Source: Oxalobacteraceae bacterium (GTDB lineage: Bacteria; Pseudomonadota; Gammaproteobacteria; Burkholderiales; Burkholderiaceae_D). Taken from it: a stretch of DNA of 64,000 nucleotides. The notes under the pieces are model-generated. The model did no database searches. It had not been told where the DNA came from and worked only from the letters and a program-made list of their open reading frames with translations. The stretch's first letter is position 1. Each line of letters begins with the position of its first letter. The stretch covers positions 1 to 64,000 of the forward strand of contig OMID01000076.1 of the NCBI GenBank assembly GCA_900299005.1, in the 5' to 3' direction. Positions 12,881 through 24,171 of this stretch are shown in pieces. The translations under genes and the position numbers were made by a program.

Positions 12881-13612
12881 ATGACAGACCACCGCCCAGA
12901 CACTCCCCGCCACATGCTCTATGACCCGACCGAGCGGCGTATCCGCAGCTTTGTCACGCGTGCTGGACGACTGTCGGTGGCTCAGGCCCGCGCACTAGAA
13001 CAGCTTGGACCAGATTTTTGTCTTCGCTATCAAAAAACCGAGATGGACATCGCGCTGACTTTCGGGCGAAATGCACCAACCATTCTGGAGATTGGCACGG
13101 GTATGGGTGACGCGACTGCGCAAATCACCGCACTCATGCCCGAGAAGAATTTCATCGGAGTCGAAGTCCATACGCCCGGTATCGGCAGCCTGCTGAAACT
13201 GATTGGAGAAAACTCGCTCACTAACCTGCGTCTGATACAGCACGATGCTGTTGAAGTCATCACCCATATGCTGGCGCCGGATTCGCTGGCTGGGGTACAT
13301 ATATTCTTTCCTGATCCCTGGCACAAAGCTCGACACAACAAGCGCCGGCTGATTCAAAGCGCGTTCGTGCAGCAGCTGGTATCTCGCATTGCACCCGACG
13401 GCTATCTGCACTGTGCGACGGACTGGGAAGACTATGCCCTGCAGATGCTCGACGTATTCGATGCCGAACCGCTGCTGAAGAATACGGCGGATGGCTATGC
13501 GCCACGCCCGGATTATCGCCCACTCACCAAGTTCGAGAATCGCGGTATCAAACTCGGGCACGGCGTCTGGGATTTGGTATTCAGACGGATCACGCCGCCT
13601 GCTGCTGGCTGA
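12881..13612 (+). CDS. trmB: tRNA (guanine-N7)-methyltransferase
   Basis: [10 protein letters not shown] and [20 protein letters not shown] motifs. Confidence 0.95.
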   Translation: MTDHRPDTPRHMLYDPTERRIRSFVTRAGRLSVAQARALEQLGPDFCLRYQKTEMDIALTFGRNAPTILEIGTGMGDATAQITALMPEKNFIGVEVHTPGIGSLLKLIGENSLTNLRLIQHDAVEVITHMLAPDSLAGVHIFFPDPWHKARHNKRRLIQSAFVQQLVSRIAPDGYLHCATDWEDYALQMLDVFDAEPLLKNTADGYAPRPDYRPLTKFENRGIKLGHGVWDLVFRRITPPAAG

Positions 13613-13712
13613 TCAGGCGAATGATCGCCTCACCATAGGTTTCGCGTTTTTTCTCGCCCACGCCTGATACCTGCCGCAAGGCCGCCATGGAGGTGGGCAT
13701 CGTGCGTGCGAT
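13590..13712 (-). pseudogene. recQ: remainder of RecQ HRDC domain, in frame after the premature stop
   Basis: minus-strand translation [40 protein letters not shown]-stop, same frame as recQ. Confidence 0.9.
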
Positions 13713-15416
13713 CTATCGCAGCGTCGCATCATGAAAGATGACGTAAGCAGGCACATTGTGTACCCGTGCCATTTCCATCCGCCACCAGCGCAAGCGCTCG
13801 AATAATGCCTGCTGATCACCCGAGAGGCTCGCTTGGGCTTGATCGCCAGCGGCCGCTGGTGCGCGGCGCTGCCGCAGGGGCTTCTGGTGACGTCTTAGCA
13901 TCAGTACGGTCTCGCCCCTGAGCACTGGCCGTGCCGCCTCGGTCAGTCGCAGTGCGCCATACTGCTCGTGATCAACCTCAACAAGGCCTTGTGCCATCGT
14001 CTGCCGCAACATTGCACGCCACTCGGCCTCAGTGCGATCCATGCCGATGCCAAAGGTGGACAGTGTCTGATGCTGCCATTGTTTGACTCGATGCGACGCC
14101 ACGCCACGGAGCACATCGAGTACGTGCACCGCACCAAAACGCTGACCGACACGGTAAATGGTCGAGAGCAGTTTCTGAACATCCTCGGTCGCATCGAATG
14201 AGAACGGTGGAGACAAACAGGTATCGCAATTACCGCATGGCTCAGATGACTGACCAAAGTACTGCAGCAAATGTACGCGACGACAGCCAGCGGTTTCACA
14301 CAAACCCAGCATCGCGTCGAGTCGCGATGATTGCATCCGTTTGTACGCGATATCGGCCTCTGATTCCTCGATCATCCGACGCTGCTGCACTACATCCTGC
14401 AATCCGTAGGCCATCCAGGCATCTGCCAGCAAACCATCGCGCCCCGCGCGGCCGGTTTCCTGATAATAGCCTTCGATACTTTTGGGCAGATCAAGATGGG
14501 CGACAAATCGCACGTCGGGCTTGTCGATACCCATACCGAAAGCAATCGTGGCGACCATCACCACTCCGTCTTCCCGGAGGAAGCGAGACTGATGTCGGGC
14601 ACGCGTCGCCGTGTCCATTCCCGCGTGATAGGCGAGCGCGCGTATACCCTGCTCATTTAAAAATTCAGCAGTGTCTTCCACTTTTTTACGAGACAGACAA
14701 TAGACGATGCCTGCATCACCCGCGTGCTCCTCACGAATAAACTCCAGTAACTGACGCCGTACCTGATCTTTTTCGACAATCTGGTAGCGGATATTGGGCC
14801 GGTCAAACGAGGCCACAAACTCGCGTGCCGCCTGCAATTGCAGTCGCTCCGCAATCTCGTTCCGGGTGTCGGCATCGGCAGTCGCTGTCAGGGCGATACG
14901 GGGCACCTGCGGATAACGCTCATGCAGGACAGATAAGCGGATGTACTCCGGACGAAAGTCGTGCCCCCACTGGGAGACGCAATGTGCCTCGTCGATCGCG
15001 AACAGTGCGATCGTTACATCATCGAGCATGTCCAGACAACGCGACGTCAGCAGCCTTTCTGGCGCGATATAAAGCAGGTCCAGTTCGCCACGGCGAAGGG
15101 CACGCTCGGTGCGCATGGCCTCATCAAAGTCTTGAGAAGAATTCAGAAATGCCGCGCGCACACCCAGTTCAGCCAACGCATCCACCTGATCCTGCATGAG
15201 GGCGATCAGCGGTGAGACCACAATGCCGCAGCCAGGACGGAGTAGCGCAGGTATCTGGTAGCACAGCGATTTTCCCCCTCCGGTAGGCATCAACACCAGC
15301 GCGTCCTGCCCGCTGGCGACGAGGTCGACAATCTCTGCCTGCGCGCCTCGAAATGCGGGGTAGCCGAAGACCGTTTGAAGTACATGCAGTGCGCGTTCAC
15401 GCAAGCTGTTGGTCAT
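13713..15416 (-). CDS. recQ: ATP-dependent DNA helicase RecQ, C-terminally truncated within the HRDC domain by an in-frame TAG
   Basis: [35 protein letters not shown] motifs; HRDC ends at [13 protein letters not shown]-stop. Confidence 0.93.
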   Translation of the reverse strand: MTNSLRERALHVLQTVFGYPAFRGAQAEIVDLVASGQDALVLMPTGGGKSLCYQIPALLRPGCGIVVSPLIALMQDQVDALAELGVRAAFLNSSQDFDEAMRTERALRRGELDLLYIAPERLLTSRCLDMLDDVTIALFAIDEAHCVSQWGHDFRPEYIRLSVLHERYPQVPRIALTATADADTRNEIAERLQLQAAREFVASFDRPNIRYQIVEKDQVRRQLLEFIREEHAGDAGIVYCLSRKKVEDTAEFLNEQGIRALAYHAGMDTATRARHQSRFLREDGVVMVATIAFGMGIDKPDVRFVAHLDLPKSIEGYYQETGRAGRDGLLADAWMAYGLQDVVQQRRMIEESEADIAYKRMQSSRLDAMLGLCETAGCRRVHLLQYFGQSSEPCGNCDTCLSPPFSFDATEDVQKLLSTIYRVGQRFGAVHVLDVLRGVASHRVKQWQHQTLSTFGIGMDRTEAEWRAMLRQTMAQGLVEVDHEQYGALRLTEAARPVLRGETVLMLRRHQKPLRQRRAPAAAGDQAQASLSGDQQALFERLRWWRMEMARVHNVPAYVIFHDATLR

Positions 15417-15418
15417 GC

Positions 15419-16252
15419 TCAGTCTACCCAAACCACCCAACCAGTACTCGCAGTCATCAGCACGATGATGCCGAATATGATCCGGTACCAGACAAAGAGG
15501 GTGAAATCATGGGTGCTGATGAAGCGTAGCAGCCACCGCACGCACAAAAAGGCTGATACAAAGGCCGCCAGTGCACCCACACCAAACATCGGCAAATCAG
15601 CAACAGACAGCAAGGCGCGCTCTTTGTACAGCGAATAGATCGTGGCACCAAACAGGGTAGGTATTGCGAGAAAAAATGAAAATTCCGTCGCCGCGCGTCG
15701 GGACAATCCGAACACCATTGCACCGATAATGCTGGCACCCGAACGGCTAGTTCCGGGAATCAGGGCAAAGCACTGTGCACAGCCCACCTTGAAGGCATCC
15801 ATGACGCTCATGTCATCGACCGAATCAATACGCGGACCCGAGTCGCGCAGACGATTCTGGCGTTCGACGACATAGATCACGACGGCACCAATGATGAAGG
15901 CCAGCGCGACTGGCACGGGCTTGAACAGATGTGCCTTGATCTGTTTGCCAAACAAGAGCCCCAAAATTACGGCAGGCAGAAATGCGACCAGAAGGTTGAA
16001 CGCAAAGCGGCGCGCGACGAGATCCGTCGTGAAATTCCGCGCCACGCTCACCAGGCGATCACGGTACTCCCAGCAGACCGCCAGCATTGCACCCGCCTGA
16101 ATGACAATTTCAAAAACTTTGACCTTCTCACCAGTGAAATTGAGCAGACTCCCCGCGAGTATCAGATGACCAGTGGAAGAGATGGGCAGGAACTCCGTCA
16201 AACCTTCGACGATGCCCATGATAATGACGTTGGTAAGGAGCGCGGTATCCAT
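15419..16252 (-). CDS. uppP: undecaprenyl-diphosphate phosphatase
   Basis: [14 protein letters not shown] and PGTSRSGA motifs (ORF open to 16267). Confidence 0.95.
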   Translation of the reverse strand: MDTALLTNVIIMGIVEGLTEFLPISSTGHLILAGSLLNFTGEKVKVFEIVIQAGAMLAVCWEYRDRLVSVARNFTTDLVARRFAFNLLVAFLPAVILGLLFGKQIKAHLFKPVPVALAFIIGAVVIYVVERQNRLRDSGPRIDSVDDMSVMDAFKVGCAQCFALIPGTSRSGASIIGAMVFGLSRRAATEFSFFLAIPTLFGATIYSLYKERALLSVADLPMFGVGALAAFVSAFLCVRWLLRFISTHDFTLFVWYRIIFGIIVLMTASTGWVVWVD

Positions 16253-16349
16253 GCGAAAGAGTGGCAAATCGGGCTAGAGTCGTGCGCCAGCCGCATCGCA
16301 GCAAGGCCGACCGGCGCGAAGCTTACCATGGCACGTCGCTACAGGCTGC

Positions 16350-16625
16350 TTATTTCGGGGAGGCGGTCAGCTGCTCGAGCCGCTGAAGAAAATGCATTGC
16401 GTGCTCACGATCCGTGCCGCACATGTCAGGGGATGGCGGCAGACTGCTGCACACTGCCGGCCGCTCGGGCAGACCAAATAACCGGCAACGCAGCGATTCA
16501 TCCAGCTGTAGACATCGCACCCTGGCAGGTTTGCCTTTGGGCATACCGGGAATGGGGGATGAGATCGAGGGTGCGATGCAGCAGGCAGCGCAGCCAGAAC
16601 GACAGACCGGCAATCCCTCGATCAT
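16350..16625 (-). CDS. YkgJ family cysteine cluster protein
   Basis: C-x3-C-x2-CC cysteine cluster followed by further Cys residues, short 91 aa. Confidence 0.82.
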   Translation of the reverse strand: MIEGLPVCRSGCAACCIAPSISSPIPGMPKGKPARVRCLQLDESLRCRLFGLPERPAVCSSLPPSPDMCGTDREHAMHFLQRLEQLTASPK

Positions 16626-16706
16626 GGATCACTTATTGGCAATAAATAGAGAATACGCAGGGGTTCACTATGGGGACAAATCGAACCTGAATTAACTTGA
16701 CAGCCT

Positions 16707-16741
16707 CTGACAGTCCGCTCCGGAGAGCCGCAAACTGTCAG
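16707..16741 (-). terminator. hairpin downstream of the 16768-18696 gene (possible terminator, no clear T-tract)
   Basis: CTGACAGT...ACTGTCAG inverted repeat, 27 bp after the stop codon. Confidence 0.35.
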
Positions 16742-16767
16742 TGCATGGCTGCCCCCTCTGCACGGAT

Positions 16768-18696
16768 TTATTCATCATCAATTCCTAGGGAATCTGACAG
16801 CTCAATATAGTATCTCTGCAATGCGGCAGAGGCTACCCCCCCTCGGACTTGTATCTGGGCTATCACATCTTTCAAAAACCCGTGAAAGAAACTGTTGGGA
16901 TTGTCTCGGAATTTTCTGAAATCGTCGCTCGATGCGTTAACAATTTTTTCCTTGAATCCACGCAGAATTTCTCCCAATTCACTGAAGTCTTTTATCGAAT
17001 TTAATTTCAGCCCCTTGAGATACTGATTTAATATTGCTTGCCTGTCTCTTGCTTTCTTTATATCCCTGGCTTCGTTGCTCTCCACGCCCAGATTTTTATT
17101 GTTACTGCCAACTGAACGAGGAGACTTCGGTCCATCATCTGAAGCCGACTGCATTTCCTTGTTTATCGTACCGCTTCGCTGCAAGCCTCGTCGCGGCGAA
17201 GTCAGCGTATTTTTTTCGCCTGTACTGGTAACACTACCTAATTTATCTTTTAGTCTGGCAAGGATATTGCTGGGCTCGCGCTTTTGAAACCGCTCTTTTG
17301 TCTCGTCAATCTTGCTACGCTCCGATAGCGGCAATATCGGTCGACTTTCGATGATGGTGGCTTGGCGCTTGATAAGCTCGCGTTGTTCTTTTGGGCAGCC
17401 GAGTACACTGTCCAAGAACAGGCCATATTCTTTGTTGAGATAAGAAATCAAGAACGAGGTTAACGGCTGGTAGAACCCTTGTTCAACCGTCTTCTCCTGT
17501 TGAACCATTTCCCCTTTTTGATCCTTCTTGAATCCGTAGAGTCCCGTCACATAGCCTGGTATGAATGATCTAACTCCGAAAACGCCTTTTAAGGCATTTT
17601 TCCTGGCGCTGTCTAGCTCAGCCGGATCATTTCCGCCATTTTTTTTATACCACGCCTGAACCTCATCATCCAATGCCAGCATGGCGGCCAGGACCGGGGC
17701 CGGCATATTGGAAGTACGTATGGAATTGTCGCTCTCCAAAATGTAATCCGCGATCGGCGCAATAATCGGGCGCATTAGAGCAGCCCCCGCACTACCTTTA
17801 CTGAAGTCAGAGGCGCCAAGCTGGTCATATAATGCGGCTGCCTCGGCTTGCTGCTTGTTGAAGTTCTCGGTCACCTGATCCAATCGGGCTTTTACCTCCG
17901 ACGTGTCAAAATAATGCTCCATAAAAGGCTCAGAGAACTGCGATATTGCGTTTTGCTCATCAGGCTGGGGAATGGTCTCTCCCTTGTCATTGGTCTCGAC
18001 TTTTAACCAGACTTTCCCTCTCAAAATAGCAGCAACGCTACCGTCTTTCAGTGGTTTTTTATAGCCCTGACTCTCGGCATGTATCAATTGTTTGGCAAGG
18101 AGCGCGTGGCTAATGATGCGTTTGCCCTTGATGTTTTCTGTCTCTGGCAAGCGGTAACTCGAAGAGGTGGCTGTTTTTTTTACTTGTGCAGCGCCGACCC
18201 CGACATGACCGGTAGAGCTGGTTGTAGTGATAGTTCTTGTTGAAAGCGAGGACGCGCTGCCTGGGGTGGCTGTTGTCACTATCGAGGCATTGGAGTCGCC
18301 AGGGGTGCTTTGTAAGCGTCGCAAACCAGCGGTAATCTGTGGCAGCGGCGGGGGGAAATCGGTAGGCGGCAACGAGGGTGACGTCGTACCGCTCATCCCC
18401 CTTGGGGTCACTACAGGTGGTGTATGGCTATACGCATAGCCATCATCCGACACGAGCGATGGATCAGCACGTTCGGTATGTAATGACGATTGCGACGGCC
18501 TACTGGTCAGGCGTGGGGTTGCAGGTGGGCTCTCCCCTGATGCTGACCTCTCGGATTGTCCACCAGAGCCAGATTCAGACGTTTGCACACCCGATTGCGT
18601 TTTTGCTTCGTCGGGGTTGTCGTCCAGCGAAAATGGCGAGACGAAAAGCTCGTCAAGGTGTTGATTAGGGAATTTGGGCGGTGGAAATCCTGACAT
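16768..18696 (-). CDS. hypothetical Ser/Thr/Pro-rich protein, candidate secreted effector
   Basis: start MSGFPPPKFPNQ with AAAGGT Shine-Dalgarno; low-complexity N-terminal ~200 aa, then folded-looking region; TPRLT, TPRGM, SPRRG, SPRSV motifs; no recognised family. Confidence 0.8.
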   Translation of the reverse strand: MSGFPPPKFPNQHLDELFVSPFSLDDNPDEAKTQSGVQTSESGSGGQSERSASGESPPATPRLTSRPSQSSLHTERADPSLVSDDGYAYSHTPPVVTPRGMSGTTSPSLPPTDFPPPLPQITAGLRRLQSTPGDSNASIVTTATPGSASSLSTRTITTTSSTGHVGVGAAQVKKTATSSSYRLPETENIKGKRIISHALLAKQLIHAESQGYKKPLKDGSVAAILRGKVWLKVETNDKGETIPQPDEQNAISQFSEPFMEHYFDTSEVKARLDQVTENFNKQQAEAAALYDQLGASDFSKGSAGAALMRPIIAPIADYILESDNSIRTSNMPAPVLAAMLALDDEVQAWYKKNGGNDPAELDSARKNALKGVFGVRSFIPGYVTGLYGFKKDQKGEMVQQEKTVEQGFYQPLTSFLISYLNKEYGLFLDSVLGCPKEQRELIKRQATIIESRPILPLSERSKIDETKERFQKREPSNILARLKDKLGSVTSTGEKNTLTSPRRGLQRSGTINKEMQSASDDGPKSPRSVGSNNKNLGVESNEARDIKKARDRQAILNQYLKGLKLNSIKDFSELGEILRGFKEKIVNASSDDFRKFRDNPNSFFHGFLKDVIAQIQVRGGVASAALQRYYIELSDSLGIDDE

Positions 18697-18954
18697 GATT
18701 GACCTTTGGGAGAGACGACATGATGAAAACAAGGCGCGCCCTTCCTCAACTTGGGGACTCAGCCCCTCAACCCCGCCGATGAAACTTCAATGAAAAATCA
18801 CTGTTGTTCGGACAAGAATCGAAAGAGTGTGTGCCGAGGAAGAGACGGATTTATTAATTGATAATATTGACTACTCAAGACCTTGCGTAACTGCGTAAGA
18901 GACGCAGTTCCTGTCATCCAACCTCGCAGGCAGCGCTGATCGGCAAACCTGCGC

Positions 18955-18984
18955 TTGACGCATCAAGTCCCCTCCCCCTATATT
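18955..18984 (+). promoter_or_regulatory. sigma70-type promoter for tetR-RND operon
   Basis: TTGACG, 18-nt spacer, TATATT. Confidence 0.6.
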
Positions 18985-19004
18985 GCTGACTCCTCGGTTA
19001 GTAA
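18983..19004. promoter_or_regulatory. candidate TetR-family operator overlapping the -10 box
   Basis: imperfect palindrome TTGCTGAC-TCCTCG-GTTAGTAA (half-sites TTRCTRAC). Confidence 0.6.
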
Positions 19005-19018
19005 TTCACATTGACGCA

Positions 19019-19678
19019 ATGCCTGTTGCCGACACCAAGGCCAAGCCTCGCTGGGAGCGTCGAAAAGACGCCCGGCCTCAAGAGCTGCTGGATGCTGCAC
19101 TTGATCTTTTTGTGGAACGCGGCTACGCAGCAACGCGGCTGGATGATGTCGCCGCACGCGCGGGCGTTTCCAAGGGCACGCTATATCTTTATTTCGAGAA
19201 CAAGGAAGAGTTATTCAAGGCAGTTGTCCGAGCCAATTTGGTATCAGCGCTGGCAGAGGCGGAAGACTATGTCGCCCATTACACCGGTAGCAGTCGTGAG
19301 CTACTGCGCGGGTTCATACTTCGCTGGTGGGAACGTATCGGCGAGACCCAACTATCTGGCATCTCAAAACTGATGATGGCCGAATCCGGTAATTTTCCGG
19401 ATGTCGCTCGCTTCTATCATGAGGAAGTTATTCAACGCAGTCATGCGCTCATCATCAGTCTGCTGGAACGAGGCATCTCGCGGGGCGAGTTTCGCCCAAT
19501 CGACAAAGTCAATGCCAACCTCGTCATTGTGGCTCCTGTACTAATGCTAATGATGTGGAAGCACTCGTTCCATTCGTGTCGACTGGAACCCATCTCGGCG
19601 CCGGCTTATCTGGAGTGCTTCCTAGATCTGCTGCTCAATGGTCTGCAGGTTACCCCTGCCAGCCCGACCACTCACTGA
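19019..19678 (+). CDS. TetR/AcrR family transcriptional regulator
   Basis: HTH region LDDVAARAGVSKGTLYLYFENKEELF. Confidence 0.95.
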   Translation: MPVADTKAKPRWERRKDARPQELLDAALDLFVERGYAATRLDDVAARAGVSKGTLYLYFENKEELFKAVVRANLVSALAEAEDYVAHYTGSSRELLRGFILRWWERIGETQLSGISKLMMAESGNFPDVARFYHEEVIQRSHALIISLLERGISRGEFRPIDKVNANLVIVAPVLMLMMWKHSFHSCRLEPISAPAYLECFLDLLLNGLQVTPASPTTH

Positions 19679-19692
19679 GTACCCTTCAAACC

Positions 19693-20823
19693 ATGTCCAC
19701 ACGGTCCCGCCAGGTTGTCCTGCTAATTGTCGTCATAGCAGTCATTGCGGCTGGCGCTGGATTCTTCTTGCGCCCAAAAGCTCCCTCGACACCAAGCCCA
19801 AAAGTGGCGGCACCACCGCCTGCCCTGGAATTCGTGTCACAGGAGCTCTTCACCACGGCGCCGGTCACGCTGCAACAGACGCTGTCGCTGACCGGCGCGC
19901 TGCGTGCTGTGGACATGGCCAGCGTGAAGGCACGGGTTGCGGCTGATGTGCGCGAGGTGCTGGTGCGTGAAGGCGAAGCAGTGAAAAGTGGTCAGGTTGT
20001 CGTGAAAATGGACGCGACCGAATATCTGGCCCGTGTCGAACAGGCACGAGGTAATTTGAATGCAGCGCGGGCCCAGCTGGACATCGCTACCAAGAACCGC
20101 GATAACAACCGGATGCTGGTTGAAAAAGGCTTCATCTCGCGCAATGCCTTCGATACCTATGCCAGTCAATACGCTGCGGCGGAAGCTAATGTCGATGCCG
20201 CCAAAGGCGCGCTCGAGGTCGTGAATAAATCCCTGAACGACACGGTGATACGCGCGCCCATCTCCGGACTGGTCGCCGTCCGCTATGTGCAACCCGGTGA
20301 AAAAGTCTCGGCGGACAACAAGCTGCTCGACCTTGTGAATCTGCGCAAGATGGAACTCGAAGCAGCCGTGCCCACCAGCGATATTGCCAGCGTCGCCTTG
20401 CATCAGCGCGTCATACTGCGCATCGAGGGCTTGGCGCAGCAATTTGATGGCAAGGTCGTGCGCGTCAATCCCTCCACCCAGGCCGGTTCGCGCTCGGTGG
20501 TGGTCTATGTCCAGGTTGATAATCCCCGGGGTTTCTTGCGCTCAGGGATGTTCGCCGAAGCGCAGCTGATACTCTCATCTAGGTCAGGCGTGCTGGCCCT
20601 GCCGCAAAACGCGGTGCGCAAAGATGGAAATGGCACTTATGTGTTTGTGATCGAGGGTGGGCGCTTGGTCCGCAAGTCGGTGCAGACCGGCATGAGTGGA
20701 CGCGTCGGCAACGAGTTCATGACGGAGATTTCGTCGGGTCTGGAGTTCGGCACTCAGGTCGTGGCTACTGACATGGGCAGCCTGCAACCCGGTGCTCTGG
20801 TGCGCCTCTCGCCAGCAAAATAA
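19693..20823 (+). CDS. efflux RND transporter periplasmic adaptor subunit
   Basis: MFP-type lipoyl/hairpin sequence, VIRAPISGLVAVRYVQPGEKV. Confidence 0.93.
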   Translation: MSTRSRQVVLLIVVIAVIAAGAGFFLRPKAPSTPSPKVAAPPPALEFVSQELFTTAPVTLQQTLSLTGALRAVDMASVKARVAADVREVLVREGEAVKSGQVVVKMDATEYLARVEQARGNLNAARAQLDIATKNRDNNRMLVEKGFISRNAFDTYASQYAAAEANVDAAKGALEVVNKSLNDTVIRAPISGLVAVRYVQPGEKVSADNKLLDLVNLRKMELEAAVPTSDIASVALHQRVILRIEGLAQQFDGKVVRVNPSTQAGSRSVVVYVQVDNPRGFLRSGMFAEAQLILSSRSGVLALPQNAVRKDGNGTYVFVIEGGRLVRKSVQTGMSGRVGNEFMTEISSGLEFGTQVVATDMGSLQPGALVRLSPAK

Positions 20824-20883
20824 GCACACCGCAGACACCCCCCTCAGCGATATCAACGAATTCATACAAAGGACAGCCCACTC

Positions 20884-23800
20884 ATGTGGTTCACGCGTAT
20901 CAGCATAGGCAATCCGGTGCTGGCCACCATGATGATGATGGCTTTCGTGGTGCTTGGGCTGTTCTCTTACCAGCGGCTGCGGGTCGATCAATTCCCCGAC
21001 GTGACCTTTCCGGTCGTGGTGGTGCAAACCGAATACCCGGGCGCCGCGCCGGAAACGGTCGAAAGTGATATCACGCGCAAAGTTGAAGAAGCCGTCAACA
21101 CGATCAATGGTATTAACAGCCTGACGTCGCGTTCATATGAAGGGCAATCTATCGTCATCATTGAATTCGTGCTGACCGTTGATCCGGCTCAGGCAGCGCA
21201 AGATGTTCGTGAAAAAGTCGCGCTGATCAAATCCAGCTTTCGCAATGAGGTCAAAGAACCACGCGTGACCCGCTACGACCCTGCTGATCGTCCGATCTTC
21301 TCGGTGGCCGTCACCAACGATGGCAGCAAGGGAAAGTACAGCCTGCGTGAGCTGACCACGGTGGCTGATCAGCTCGTAAAAAAACGCCTCGAAAATGTCC
21401 GCGGCGTGGGCTCGGTGTCTCTGGTGGGCGGCGTCAAGCGGGAGATCCAGATCTATGTCAAGCCAGCCGAGATGGAGGCGCTCAACATCAGTGTTGATCA
21501 GCTGATCAATGCGGTGCGCAATGAGAATCAGGAGCTGCCTGCGGGGGCGGTGCGCGCGAGCGCCAATGAGCAGGTCGTTCAGGTAAAGGGCCGGATAAAA
21601 CACCCTGATGATTTCGAGCGCATTGTGATCGCCACGCGTGGCGGTCATTCGGTTCTGCTGGGTCAGGTTGCGCGTGTGGTCGACAGCCAGCAAGAACAGG
21701 AAAATCTGGCGCTTTTTAATGGCCAGCGCACGCTCGCACTGGATGTACTGAAAGCGCAAGGACAGAACACGATTGAAGTAGCCGATGGTCTGAAAAAAGT
21801 CATCAAAGACCTGCAACCGACGCTGGATGCGCTGCATCCGGGAATGAAGCTTGAAGTCATCAAGGATGGTTCACGTCAGATCCGGGTTGGCGTGGAAAAT
21901 GTGCGTCGCACACTGATCGAAGGCGCCCTGCTGACTATCCTGATCGTCTTCTTGTTCCTCAACTCATGGCGCTCGACCGTAATTACGGGCCTCACGCTAC
22001 CCGTCTCGCTGATCGGAACCTTCCTGTTTATGGACATGTTCGGCTTTACGATCAACATGATCACACTGATGGCGCTCTCATTATGTGTGGGGCTACTAAT
22101 CGATGATGCGATCGTGGTACGCGAAAATATTGTCCGCCATGCCGGCATGAAAGAACATGGGCACTACAAAAGCCCGCGAGAGGCGGCACTGGAGGGCACG
22201 CAGGAAATCGGGCTGGCGGTGCTGGCGACCACCTTCTCCATCGTCGCAGTGTTTCTGCCAGTGGGTTTCATGGGTGGGATCATCGGGCGGTTCTTTCATC
22301 AGTTCGGTGTGACTGTCGCCGCCGCCGTTCTGATCTCGATGTTCGTCTCCTTCACGCTTGACCCCATGCTCTCATCGGTCTGGCACGACCCCGCAGTGCA
22401 TGGGCAGCAGGCACGTCGTGGCTGGTATGCGCACACGATTGGTCGCCTCCTTGAACAGTTCGAGCACCTGATCCAGTGGTTCTCTCGTCTATACCAAAGG
22501 GCTCTGAGGTGGTCGCTGCGGCACCGATTGGCCACGCTGGTGCTGGCAGTGGCAATATTCGTTGCCGGCTTCATTCTTCCGGCGTCGGGTCTGGTGGGTA
22601 CCGAATTCGTTCCACAGGCCGATTATTCCGAAACCGGCGTGATCTACAACACGCCCGTTGGTTCTTCGCTGGAATTCACCGAGCGCAAGGCGCATCAGGT
22701 CGAAGCAGCCCTGCGCGCACTACCTGAAGTACGCGACCTCTACACCACTATCAACACCGGCACGGCACAAGGCAAGAATTACGCGACGACCTATGCTCGT
22801 CTCGTGCCACGCGCCGAGCGTACGCGCAGCACAAAACAATTAAACCAGCCCTTGCGCGAGCAGCTTGCAAAAATCCCCGGCATCACCGTCACGCATGTGG
22901 GTTCGCTGGATGGTGTCGGTGGTGATAACAAACAGTTACGGCTCTCCATCCTGGGCCCCGACCTGAAACAACTTGGCAAGCTCGCTGATGATGTCACCGC
23001 GAAGATCCGGGCGGTCCAAGGCGTGGTCGATCTCGATTCCAGTCTCAAACCGAACAAGCCCAGCATCTGGGTGGAGCCTTATCGCGATGTGGCGGCTGAT
23101 CTTGGTGTCGGCGTGGCGCAAATAGGCAGCGCATTGCGCCCCCTGCTGGCCGGCGATCCGGTCGTCGGCTGGCGCGCGCCAGATGATGAGACCTATGATG
23201 TGATCGTTCGTCTGGCACCTTCAGAGCGCACCAACATCGATGATCTCTACCGTCTGCGTCTGGCCAGCAAGCAGGTCAACAGCGATGGCGCGCCGCGCAT
23301 GGTGCCCTTGCGACAGGTAGCCAGCATTAGTCCCGCCTCGGGTCCCAATCAGATCAACCGGCGAGATTTGAACCGTGAAGTCGAACTATCAGCAAACGTG
23401 GTGGGGCGCTCGTCGGGCCAGGTCAGCGCTGAAGTCAAAAAAATATTGGATACCATGAACTGGCCGCCCGGCTACCGCTATCAGGTGGGTGGAGCGACGA
23501 AAAATATGCAGGAATCTTTTGGCTATGCGCTGCAGGCGCTACTGCTGGCCATCATTTTCATTTACATGATTCTGGCGTCGCAGTTTGCCAGCTTCCTGCA
23601 ACCGGTGGCCATCATGTCTGCGCTGCCGCTGACACTGATCGGCGTCTTCCTGTCGCTAATGTTTTTCCGATCGACGCTGAATCTTTTCTCCATCATCGGT
23701 TTCGTGATGCTAATGGGTCTGGTCACCAAGAACGCGATCCTGCTGGTGGATTTTGCCAATCAGGCGCGCAAGCAGGGCATGGACAGAAATGCCGCGTTAC

Positions 23801-24108
23801 TCGAAGCGGCGCATGTACGGCTGCGGCCTATTTTAATGACCACACTGGCCATGATCTTCGGCATGATCCCCTTGGCTCTGGGGCTGACCGAGGGCTCCGA
23901 GCAGCGTGCACCCATGGGACAAGCGGTCATCGGCGGCATTATTACCTCATCCATCCTGACACTGGTGGTGGTACCCGTGATCTACACATGGCTGGATGAT
24001 TTCGCCCATTGGGGTCGCCGCCGTTTTTTACCGCCGCCGCCCAACAATGAGACCAACGGCATGGCACCGATGACTCCGGCTACCGCCAGAAATGATGATC
24101 CCGTTTGA
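20884..24108 (+). CDS. efflux RND transporter permease subunit
   Basis: 1074 aa AcrB/MdtB-like; DDAIVVREN in TM4. Confidence 0.95.
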   Translation: MWFTRISIGNPVLATMMMMAFVVLGLFSYQRLRVDQFPDVTFPVVVVQTEYPGAAPETVESDITRKVEEAVNTINGINSLTSRSYEGQSIVIIEFVLTVDPAQAAQDVREKVALIKSSFRNEVKEPRVTRYDPADRPIFSVAVTNDGSKGKYSLRELTTVADQLVKKRLENVRGVGSVSLVGGVKREIQIYVKPAEMEALNISVDQLINAVRNENQELPAGAVRASANEQVVQVKGRIKHPDDFERIVIATRGGHSVLLGQVARVVDSQQEQENLALFNGQRTLALDVLKAQGQNTIEVADGLKKVIKDLQPTLDALHPGMKLEVIKDGSRQIRVGVENVRRTLIEGALLTILIVFLFLNSWRSTVITGLTLPVSLIGTFLFMDMFGFTINMITLMALSLCVGLLIDDAIVVRENIVRHAGMKEHGHYKSPREAALEGTQEIGLAVLATTFSIVAVFLPVGFMGGIIGRFFHQFGVTVAAAVLISMFVSFTLDPMLSSVWHDPAVHGQQARRGWYAHTIGRLLEQFEHLIQWFSRLYQRALRWSLRHRLATLVLAVAIFVAGFILPASGLVGTEFVPQADYSETGVIYNTPVGSSLEFTERKAHQVEAALRALPEVRDLYTTINTGTAQGKNYATTYARLVPRAERTRSTKQLNQPLREQLAKIPGITVTHVGSLDGVGGDNKQLRLSILGPDLKQLGKLADDVTAKIRAVQGVVDLDSSLKPNKPSIWVEPYRDVAADLGVGVAQIGSALRPLLAGDPVVGWRAPDDETYDVIVRLAPSERTNIDDLYRLRLASKQVNSDGAPRMVPLRQVASISPASGPNQINRRDLNREVELSANVVGRSSGQVSAEVKKILDTMNWPPGYRYQVGGATKNMQESFGYALQALLLAIIFIYMILASQFASFLQPVAIMSALPLTLIGVFLSLMFFRSTLNLFSIIGFVMLMGLVTKNAILLVDFANQARKQGMDRNAALLEAAHVRLRPILMTTLAMIFGMIPLALGLTEGSEQRAPMGQAVIGGIITSSILTLVVVPVIYTWLDDFAHWGRRRFLPPPPNNETNGMAPMTPATARNDDPV

Positions 24109-24171
24109 TAAAATCGAGAGTTTTCCTGACCTTGACTACGCTTATCCCGACCGCTACCAAAGACCCAAGCC

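Noticed and set aside
18697-18980. Possible hrpII/PIP-type box upstream of the effector-like gene
   Set aside because: Looked for TTCG-N16-TTCG on the relevant strand; only loosely spaced CGAA-like tetramers, not convincing.
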